Below, one piece after another: positions 7,832 through 13,887 of a stretch of 18,619 bases of DNA. This DNA comes from an uncultured Oscillibacter sp. (GTDB taxonomy: Bacteria; Bacillota; Clostridia; Oscillospirales; Oscillospiraceae): positions 1-18,619 of the forward strand of contig NZ_URDP01000041.1 in the NCBI RefSeq assembly GCF_900546705.1, read 5' to 3'. The translations under genes were made by a program, and so were the position numbers. The notes beneath the pieces were generated by a model. It worked only from the letters and a program-made list of their open reading frames with translations, made no database searches and had not been told where the DNA came from. Position 1 is the first letter of the stretch, and the number at the start of each line of letters is the position of its first letter.

Positions 7832-8517
7832 TCCACCTCCTGTTCTCGGTCGTCCACGATCTTGCCGTCCGCCAGCCGCACGCAGCGGCGGGCAGTGGCG
7901 GCAATGCCGTTGTCATGGGTAATGAGGATCACCGTGGTGCCCTCCCGGTTGAGCTGCTGCAAAAAGTGGAGCACCTCCTGGCCGGTATGGGAATCCAATG
8001 CGCCGGTGGGCTCATCGGCCATGATAATGGGCGGATGGGCGGCAATGGCACGGGCGATGGCCACACGCTGCTGCTGGCCGCCGGACATCTCCGTGGGGTG
8101 GTGCTTGATGCGTCCGGCCAGTCCCACCCGGTCCAGGGCGGCCAGAGCCATGTCCCGCCGGTCGTCGGCGTTTACCCCCTGATAGATCAGGGGCAGCTCC
8201 ACGTTTTCCAGCACCGTCAGGCTCTGGATCAGGTTGTACTGCTGGAAGATGAAGCCGATCTGCTTGTTGCGGATATGAGACAGCTCCTTGTCCGTCAGCT
8301 CCCGCACGTCGGTGCCGTCCAGCAGATACGTCCCGTGAGTGGGCACGTCCAGGCAGCCCAGCACGTTCATCATGGTGGACTTGCCGGAACCCGACTGGCC
8401 CACCACGGCCACGAACTCGCCCCGGTCGATCTCCAGACTCACGCCGTCCAGCGCCCGGACCTCGCTCTCCAGGCCCTCGCCGTAGATCTTATAAACGTCT
8501 TTCAGTTGTACCAGCAT
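7822..8517 (-). CDS. ABC transporter ATP-binding protein, MacB/LolD-type
   Basis: This 231-residue cytoplasmic ATPase powers the adjacent permease. All nucleotide-binding motifs are intact: Walker A GQSGSGKST (40-48), Q-loop FQQYNL (91-96), signature MSGGQQQR (144-151), Walker B IIMADEPTGALD (164-175) and switch His201 in LITHDN. The start is taken at ATG 8515-8517, giving MLVQLKDVYKIYG. The open frame extends to 8595, but those 26 residues overlap the adaptor gene and do not resemble the family. The adaptor stop TGA (8519-8521) and this ATG are one base apart (TGATATG), and there is no strong independent ribosome site. Translation is probably coupled to the adaptor. Substrate cannot be read from the sequence. 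Confidence 0.96.
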   Translation of the reverse strand: MLVQLKDVYKIYGEGLESEVRALDGVSLEIDRGEFVAVVGQSGSGKSTMMNVLGCLDVPTHGTYLLDGTDVRELTDKELSHIRNKQIGFIFQQYNLIQSLTVLENVELPLIYQGVNADDRRDMALAALDRVGLAGRIKHHPTEMSGGQQQRVAIARAIAAHPPIIMADEPTGALDSHTGQEVLHFLQQLNREGTTVILITHDNGIAATARRCVRLADGKIVDDREQEVDWL

Positions 8518-8518
8518 A

Positions 8519-10198
8519 TCACATCCAGGAGCTCTCCGTCTGTACCTGGGTAAAGACGACCGCTCCTTCCTCCACACCGGATTTGATTTCCACATTATAG
8601 GTATCGGAGATGCCGATCTCCACCGGCACCGCCCAGAACCCGTCGGGTATGCCCTCCACGGGCACGCTCAGGTCGATGGCGTTGTCCGGCCGGTCCCCCT
8701 GGACGAACACCACATTGCCCGTGGAGCCGTCCTCCATAGGCACCGACTTGACGCACTGAATGGGGACCACCAGGCAGTTGTCGTTCTCACTGGCAACCAA
8801 GGAGTAGTTGATGTAGCTGCCGGTCATGAGCGTGCCGTCCACATTGTCCACAGAGATGACCATGGGATAGCTGGCCACACCGTTTTCCGCCTTGGAGTTC
8901 AGGCTCACGGAGTCCACCGTGCCCTGGAACGTGGTGCCCCACTGGTCGATGGTCACCATCATGCCGGGCTTGACGTAGCTGACGTTGCGCTCATCCACAG
9001 TGGCGTCCACCACGATGGTGGAGGTGTCCGCAATGGTCAGCATGGCGGTATTGGCCTCGATCTCCTGCCCGGACTGGACCGCCAGGCCGATGACCGTGCC
9101 GTCGATGGGCGCCACAGCATTGCAGTTATCCAGATTTTCCTGGGCGGTCTTGAGCGTCTTCTGGGCCTCCTCCAGGCTCTGCTGCACGGAGAAGATCTCG
9201 CTTTCGCTGTCCTCGCCGTCAATGCGGACCAGCACCTGGCCCTGCTGTACCTGGAGATAGTCCACCAGGTCGCTGGAGATGACCGTGCCGTTGACGGTGG
9301 AGGTCAGATCACCGGTGCGGTAATAGGCCAGCTTGCCCGCCTCGTAGGGATACACTGTCTCCCCGTTCACCGTGGTGGTGGCGGAAGCCGCCATGTCCGC
9401 GGTCAGGGCGCCGTCGTTTTTGACAATCACGTCCACGGAGAAGAGCTTGGAGCCCTCCGGTGTGATCCGGCTGACCATATGTACCGCCTCCACGGTGCCC
9501 TTCACCGTAGTCATCAGAGAGGGAATGGACACATCCATGGTCTGGCCGGCCTTGATGCTGCCCTCGTAGGCGTAGCTGTAATACTGCTCCAGCCGCAGCC
9601 GGGTGTCGTCCGCCAGCACGGCCACCTTCTGTCCCTTGGAAATGGTGTCACCGGGATTGAGCTCCACCGTCTCCATAAGCTTGCCCGGGTAGCCGGCGGC
9701 CAGATTCAGCCCCGCGATGTCCTTTTGCAGGCTCCGCAGCTGCTTTTCATAGCCTTCCACCGCTGTGCGGGCCTTGTCCACCGCCGTGCGGGCCGCCTCG
9801 GAGTCCACGGTGAACAGCGGCGTACCGGCCGTCACCTGCTGGCCCTCGGTCACCATCACATCCTGCACCGTACCCGCGGTGGTCAGCGTGATGGTCTCGC
9901 TCTTTTTCGCCTTGGTCAGTCCGCTGCCCTCCACCGTGGAGGTAATGGAACCGTAGCTGACCACGTCGGTGACCACCTGCGTCTGCGGCTGTTTGTCCCG
10001 CAGGAAGAACCACCACGCGGCAACTGCGGCGGCCACCAGGACAATCAGGACGATCACCCGGCGGACCAGTCTGCGGCGCTTCTTCTTGGGCATTTCCTTC
10101 CATTTCGCTGCCAATCCGCGCTTGGGCGCGGCCTCCGCCGTGGCAGCCGGCTCCGCTGCGGTCGTCGCCGTTTGCTCCAGATCCTTGACTTCAGCCAT
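8519..10198 (-). CDS. Membrane-fusion/periplasmic adaptor-type subunit (HlyD/MacA/YknX-like), unusually long
   Basis: This 559-residue adaptor is the extracytoplasmic partner of the ABC exporter encoded downstream. An Ala/Glu-rich cytoplasmic tail and the basic stretch KKKRRR precede a single transmembrane helix (about 47-66). The outside part holds lipoyl-like segments GTVQDVMVTEGQQVTAGTPL (109-128), ELNPGDTISKGQKVAVL (179-195), GTVISSDLVDYLQVQQGQVL (304-323) and GTVIGLAVQSGQEIEANTAM (367-386). Coiled helices lie at about 133-165 and 335-360, and beta-barrel-like regions at about 200-265 and 395-470. MacA-type adaptors are usually about 370-450 residues, so two barrel/lipoyl modules seem present in tandem. 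The ATG at 10196-10198 follows AGAGGAGA. It is the first gene of the four-gene operon. In a monoderm it would project into the wall rather than a periplasm. Confidence 0.93.
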   Translation of the reverse strand: MAEVKDLEQTATTAAEPAATAEAAPKRGLAAKWKEMPKKKRRRLVRRVIVLIVLVAAAVAAWWFFLRDKQPQTQVVTDVVSYGSITSTVEGSGLTKAKKSETITLTTAGTVQDVMVTEGQQVTAGTPLFTVDSEAARTAVDKARTAVEGYEKQLRSLQKDIAGLNLAAGYPGKLMETVELNPGDTISKGQKVAVLADDTRLRLEQYYSYAYEGSIKAGQTMDVSIPSLMTTVKGTVEAVHMVSRITPEGSKLFSVDVIVKNDGALTADMAASATTTVNGETVYPYEAGKLAYYRTGDLTSTVNGTVISSDLVDYLQVQQGQVLVRIDGEDSESEIFSVQQSLEEAQKTLKTAQENLDNCNAVAPIDGTVIGLAVQSGQEIEANTAMLTIADTSTIVVDATVDERNVSYVKPGMMVTIDQWGTTFQGTVDSVSLNSKAENGVASYPMVISVDNVDGTLMTGSYINYSLVASENDNCLVVPIQCVKSVPMEDGSTGNVVFVQGDRPDNAIDLSVPVEGIPDGFWAVPVEIGISDTYNVEIKSGVEEGAVVFTQVQTESSWM

Positions 10199-10245
10199 GC
10201 TCGATTCTCCTCTTCTTCGTTCTACCTCCGCGCAGTCTGCTGCGC

Positions 10246-10288
10246 AGTATAACTGTATTAAATATGCTAGAACAGTTATGCATGTAAA
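10246..10288 (-). promoter_or_regulatory. Probable promoter region of the exporter operon
   Basis: Two overlapping options exist on the minus strand. One is TTTACA (10283-10288) with an 18-base spacer to TATTTA (10259-10264). The other is a good -10 TATACT (10246-10251) without a recognisable -35. A weaker upstream candidate is TTGCGG with a TATATA-like -10 near 10340-10370. The exact start is unresolved, but this AT-rich block is the obvious place for it. Confidence 0.45.
10249..10279. promoter_or_regulatory. Inverted repeat, candidate operator of the exporter operon
   Basis: ATAACTGT (10249-10256) and ACAGTTAT (10272-10279) are perfect 8-bp arms separated by 15 bases, centres 23 bases apart (about two helical turns). 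The repeat straddles the likely core promoter, as expected for a dimeric repressor. No regulator gene lies in the window, so the binding protein is unknown. Confidence 0.45.
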
Positions 10289-10385
10289 GCAACAACAAAA
10301 CGGTTACAGATTTGTCGGGTCCCCCCGGCAAATTCTATATAAAATGATAGACGTGGTTTTCCGCAAAAAGGTTACCACTTTTTAT

Positions 10386-10419
10386 AAAAAAAGCCGCCTC
10401 CTGACGGAGGCGGCTTTTT
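10386..10419 (-). terminator. Intrinsic terminator of the TRAP operon
   Basis: GCCGCCTCC (10393-10401) pairs with GGAGGCGGC (10406-10414) around TGAC. On the minus strand seven T follow (10386-10392), and on the plus strand five T follow. It lies directly past the TRAP permease stop codon and separates it from the exporter operon. Confidence 0.9.
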
Positions 10420-10425
10420 GCCGGA

Positions 10426-12483
10426 TCAGGCTGCGGCACCCTGCCGCTGGGCCATGGCGCGCTGATAGAGGAGCACGCCGCCCACGACCACAAAGCCCAG
10501 TACGTCGGTCACGGTACCGGGAATCAGCATCCCCAGGCCGCCGGCCACCAAAACCAGCCGCAGCAGAGGATTGATAGGACGATAGAGGAAGCCGTTGAGG
10601 GCCGCCGCCACACCGAAGATGCCCAGCAGTGCACTGATGCAGATCTGCACCACCTGGAGCGCACCGGTCACATCCACGAACAGCATCTGGGGGCTGGTGG
10701 CAAAGATGTAGGGCACGATAAACGCTGCGATGGCCAGCTTCGTGGCGTTGACGCCGGTCTTCATGGGATCGGCCTTGGCAATGGCGCTGCCGGCATAGGC
10801 AGCCAGAGCTACAGGCGGGGTGATGTCCGCCACGATGCCGAAGTAGAACACGAAGAAGTGGGCTGCCATCTTGGTCACACCGATGGAGGGGTCCATCAGA
10901 ATGGGTGCGCAGGTGGAGGCCATGATGCAGTAGTTGGCAGTGGTGGGCACACCCATGCCCAGCACGATGCAGCAGAGCATAGTCAGCACCAGCGCGATCA
11001 TCATGTGGCCGCCGGAGAGGTTCACAATGGCGCTGAGCAGCTTGGAGGCAAGGCCGGTGACGGTAATGCAGCCGGAGATGATGCCGGCCACGCCGCAGGC
11101 CACAGCCACGGTAATGGAGCCCTTGGCGCCGCCCTCCAGAGAGTTGAAGATCATCAGCCCCAGGTTCTTCACCGGGTTCTGCCCGGCCTTCTCTCCGCCG
11201 GAGCGGGTGTCCAGAATCATGTCCGGAATGCTGACCACCACGGTGGCCACGATGGCCAGTGCCGCAGAATAGGCCATGGTATAGGTGTTGGTGGACACCA
11301 GCACCACCAGCAGCACCAGCGGCAAGAGCAGATAGATCCGTTTGACCAGCTGGCCCAGCTTGGGCAGCTGATCCTTGGGGATACCCTTGAGGCCCAGCTT
11401 CTTGGCCTCCAGGTGCACAGCGATGTAAATACCGGTGAAATACAGTACGGCAGGCAGAATCGCCCGCACGGCAATGGTGCTGTACGCCTCACCGGTGAAC
11501 TCCGCCATCAAAAAGGCAGCGGCACCCATGATAGGCGGCATAATCTGGCCGCCGGTGGAGGCGGCAGCTTCCACGGCGCCGGCGAACTCACCCTTGTAGC
11601 CGGTCTTCTTCATCATGGGGATGGTAACGGAGCCGGTGGTCACGGTGTTGCCCACGGAGGAGCCGGACACCATGCCGCACAGGGCGGAGGAGATGACGGC
11701 CACCTTGGCGGGGCCGCCGGGCGCGGCGCCGGCCACGGCGTTGGCCAGGCTGATAAAGAAGTTGGCAATGCCGGTGCGCTCCAAAAACGCGCCGAAAATG
11801 ATGAACACCACGATGAACTTGGCGCACACGCTGACCGGGCCGCCGAAGATGCCGTTGGCGGTGTAGAACATGGTGCGGATCACCTGATAGATGGTCATGC
11901 GCACCTGCTCCCCCGTCACGGGATTGGCGCCCATCAGGTTTACAAAGGTATAGATCAGCAGCACGCCGGCCACACACAAAATGGGCAGTCCCACGCAGCG
12001 GCGGCACAGCTCCACCAGCGCCAGAATGGCGATAAGGCCGATAATCATGTAGAGATGATTCTGCATGACCCGGGCGGACATGCGGATGACGTTCTGGGCA
12101 TTGACCGCGTAAAAGAAATAGGCGCCGGGGCCCACAATCAGCAGCAGTACATCATACCAGGGTATGTGGTTGACGCGGCCGTCGCCCTTCCTGGCCGGGA
12201 AGGTCAAAAAGCCGATCAACAGGATCATACCCATGAAAATGGGCAGACGCCGCTCCTGCAGCGTGTTGAGAAACACGGTGTCCACAATGGAGTAGGCCGC
12301 AAATACCGCCATCAGGATGCGGATCAGCAGCTTGGGCGTTCCCTCCCAGACACGGGTATTGGACTCCCGGTCATATTTTTTCATCACCGCCTCTACGTCG
12401 GCGGCGGTGCCTACGGAGGCGTCGTGCTCCGTCTCGGCGGCCGGATTTTCCTGCTCCGGCGTCTTTTTCTTAAAAAGGCCCAT
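10426..12483 (-). CDS. TRAP transporter fused permease (4TM/12TM, DctQ-DctM fusion)
   Basis: This 685-residue inner-membrane transporter is the permease of a TRAP-TAXI uptake system, a secondary transporter driven by an ion gradient. A hydrophilic N-terminal tail (1-50) is followed by a small-subunit-like region with about four membrane helices (52-185), then the large DctM-like part with many helices. Family motifs include GMVSGSSVGNTVTTGSVTIP (270-289), MKKTGYKGEFAGAVEAAAST (291-310) and MPPIMGAAAFLMAEF (315-329). These match the fused 4TM/12TM TRAP family usually paired with TAXI binding proteins. The ATG at 12481-12483 follows GAGGGGGAG. It is second in the operon after the binding lipoprotein, 115 bases downstream, with a strong hairpin between. 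Substrate is not readable; dicarboxylates, glutamate and similar organic acids are known for relatives. Confidence 0.95.
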   Translation of the reverse strand: MGLFKKKTPEQENPAAETEHDASVGTAADVEAVMKKYDRESNTRVWEGTPKLLIRILMAVFAAYSIVDTVFLNTLQERRLPIFMGMILLIGFLTFPARKGDGRVNHIPWYDVLLLIVGPGAYFFYAVNAQNVIRMSARVMQNHLYMIIGLIAILALVELCRRCVGLPILCVAGVLLIYTFVNLMGANPVTGEQVRMTIYQVIRTMFYTANGIFGGPVSVCAKFIVVFIIFGAFLERTGIANFFISLANAVAGAAPGGPAKVAVISSALCGMVSGSSVGNTVTTGSVTIPMMKKTGYKGEFAGAVEAAASTGGQIMPPIMGAAAFLMAEFTGEAYSTIAVRAILPAVLYFTGIYIAVHLEAKKLGLKGIPKDQLPKLGQLVKRIYLLLPLVLLVVLVSTNTYTMAYSAALAIVATVVVSIPDMILDTRSGGEKAGQNPVKNLGLMIFNSLEGGAKGSITVAVACGVAGIISGCITVTGLASKLLSAIVNLSGGHMMIALVLTMLCCIVLGMGVPTTANYCIMASTCAPILMDPSIGVTKMAAHFFVFYFGIVADITPPVALAAYAGSAIAKADPMKTGVNATKLAIAAFIVPYIFATSPQMLFVDVTGALQVVQICISALLGIFGVAAALNGFLYRPINPLLRLVLVAGGLGMLIPGTVTDVLGFVVVGGVLLYQRAMAQRQGAAA

Positions 12484-12543
12484 GGGGGCTCCCCCTCACT
12501 TTGGAAATTCTCTTAACAATTTCTAAATGGTCCACGATATCAA

Positions 12544-12575
12544 GGAACTACGGCGGACAAATCCGCCGTAGTTCC
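12544..12575 (-). promoter_or_regulatory. 14-bp intercistronic hairpin between TAXI and TRAP permease genes
   Basis: GGAACTACGGCGGA (12544-12557) pairs perfectly with TCCGCCGTAGTTCC (12562-12575) around a 4-base loop. The minus-strand sequence after it (TTGATATCG) lacks a T-run, so full termination is unlikely. Hairpins here commonly protect the upstream binding-protein mRNA or reduce read-through, raising binding protein over permease; that role is inferred. Confidence 0.6.
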
Positions 12576-12598
12576 CTGGCTGATATTCAAATTTTACC

Positions 12599-13621
12599 TT
12601 ACTTGGTGGGAACTTCAATGCCCTTTTCGGCAAAGTACTTGGCAGCGCCGGGATGATAGGGCACAGCCGTAACGCTGGCGGCAAACTCCAGATCCAGCTC
12701 CTTGCCCTTGTCGTGGGACTGGGCAATGGTGTCCTTGTTCTCAAAGATGGTGGAGACGATGTTGTACACGTCGTTTTCAGAGACGTCGTCCCGGGCGATG
12801 ATAGTAGCCACCACGGCCACAGTCTTGGTCTCGGGCACGCCCTCATAGGTACCCTCGGGGATGGTGTACTCCTCGTAGTAGGGAGAGGCTTCCTTCAGCT
12901 TGGCGATGTGCTCATCGTCCAGGCTCACCAGATAGGTGTCCTTGGAGGTGGCCAGGGTGGTGATGGCCACGGTGGGAGCACCGGCCACCACGAAGGCGGC
13001 GTCAATCTTGCCGTCCTGCAGAGCGTCGGCGCTGTTGCCGAAGTCCTGGTACTGGGCGTTGATGTCGGACTCGGTCATGTCATAGGCGGCCAGGATGTCC
13101 AGGGCGTTGTAGTAAACGCCGGAGCCGGAGGCGCCGATGGACACGGTCTTGCCCTTCAGGTCAGCCACAGTCTTGATGTCGGGGTTGCAGGTGACAATCT
13201 GCACCTGCTCCATGTACAGCGCGGCCACGGTGGAGAAATCGGTGACAGGCATTCCCTCGAAGAGGTTGGTGCCCTCATAGGCGTAGCTCATCACGTCGGA
13301 CTGGACAAAGCCCAGCTGACGGGTGTTCATCTGCATCTGCTCGATGTTGTCCTGAGAGCCGTTGCTGGTAACGGCGGTCACCTTGGTGCCGGTGCCGCTG
13401 GAGGTGATGGCCTGGGCCAGCACGCTGCCGAAACCGTAATAGGTGCCCTGGTCGCCGCCGGTGGAGAACTTCAGCTCCACGCCGGAACCGGTGGCCTCCC
13501 CGCTGCTCTCCACGGGAGTCTCCTCCTCAGAACCGGAGGGGGTCTGCTCCTGGCTGCCGCAGCCGGCGAGCACGGAAGCCATCATAACGGCGGCCAGCAG
13601 CAAAGACAGAATCTTCTTCAT
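12599..13621 (-). CDS. TAXI-family TRAP transporter solute-binding lipoprotein
   Basis: This 340-residue extracytoplasmic binding protein captures the substrate for the fused TRAP permease. It has a lipoprotein signal, MKKILSLLLAAVMMASVLAGC, with lipobox LAGC (Cys21). A Ser/Glu/Gly-rich linker (22-48) then leads to the TAXI hallmark FSTGGDQGTYYGFGSVLA (52-69) and TSNGSQDNIEQM (85-96). Later regions (LKGKTVSIGASGSGVYYNA, then LQDGKIDAAFVVAGAPT) fit the type II periplasmic-binding fold. The ATG at 13619-13621 follows AGAGGA. It is first in the operon and carries a near-consensus promoter. Acidic residues dominate the linker, usual for surface lipoproteins. Ligand unknown. Confidence 0.95.
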   Translation of the reverse strand: MKKILSLLLAAVMMASVLAGCGSQEQTPSGSEEETPVESSGEATGSGVELKFSTGGDQGTYYGFGSVLAQAITSSGTGTKVTAVTSNGSQDNIEQMQMNTRQLGFVQSDVMSYAYEGTNLFEGMPVTDFSTVAALYMEQVQIVTCNPDIKTVADLKGKTVSIGASGSGVYYNALDILAAYDMTESDINAQYQDFGNSADALQDGKIDAAFVVAGAPTVAITTLATSKDTYLVSLDDEHIAKLKEASPYYEEYTIPEGTYEGVPETKTVAVVATIIARDDVSENDVYNIVSTIFENKDTIAQSHDKGKELDLEFAASVTAVPYHPGAAKYFAEKGIEVPTK

Positions 13622-13671
13622 GGTACATTCCTCTTTCCTTTTTTGTTTCAGGTGCTGTGTTTATGGTGCAT

Positions 13672-13700
13672 ATCATACCGCATCAGCCTTCATTTTTCAA
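13672..13700 (-). promoter_or_regulatory. Sigma-A-type promoter of the TRAP-TAXI operon
   Basis: On the minus strand TTGAAA (13695-13700, 5 of 6) and TATGAT (13672-13677, 5 of 6) are separated by exactly 17 bases. Start is predicted near 13665, giving a leader of about 45 nt before the TAXI ATG. Confidence 0.8.
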
Positions 13701-13797
13701 GGCCTATTTCAGGATTCCAGGATTTTTTTGCAAGTTGTTTTGAAACAGCTTGCAGAATCATATTTTTACTGTCCATTTTATCCGCGTTAATTTTCAT
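13690..13797 (-). CDS. Possible 35-residue peptide (doubtful)
   Basis: An ATG at 13795-13797, 5 bases after GGGGA, opens a frame of 35 codons ending in TGA at 13690-13692. The peptide begins MKINADKMDSKNMILQAVSK and ends WNPEIGLEK; it is Lys-rich and hydrophilic with no signal or membrane segment. Its AT-rich codons (AAA, AAT, ATA) are unlike the neighbouring genes. The frame contains the palindrome at 13730-13753 and runs into the -35 box of the TRAP promoter, so it may be a chance frame in regulatory DNA. No function is proposed. Confidence 0.2.
   Translation of the reverse strand: MKINADKMDSKNMILQAVSKQLAKKSWNPEIGLEK
13730..13753. promoter_or_regulatory. 24-bp near-perfect palindrome upstream of the TRAP promoter, candidate regulator site
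   Basis: Arms GCAAGTTGTTT (13730-13740) and AAACAGCTTGC (13743-13753) match at 10 of 11 positions around a central TG. The centre lies about 76 bases upstream of the predicted TRAP-operon start, a position more usual for an activator than a repressor. No T-run follows on either strand. Family of the binding protein unknown. Confidence 0.45.
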
Positions 13798-13840
13798 AAT
13801 TTCCCCGTAAATCTCCCTCGTAATCTTATGCATTTTATAC

Positions 13841-13872
13841 AAAAAGCCTCCAGCTGACGCCGGAGGCTTTTT
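13841..13872 (-). terminator. Intrinsic terminator of pyc
   Basis: AAAAAGCCTCC (13841-13851) and GGAGGCTTTTT (13862-13872) form an 11-bp stem closing a 10-base loop. On the minus strand the stem ends in TTTTTGTATAAAA. It lies 15 bases past the pyc stop codon. The symmetrical A/T flanks allow termination in both directions. Confidence 0.85.
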
Positions 13873-13887
13873 GTCCGTATATCGGAA

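Noticed and set aside
10230..10245. GCGCAG-TCTG-CTGCGC hairpin in the adaptor leader
   Set aside because: A 6-bp stem with no U-run is too weak to call as a regulatory element on its own.
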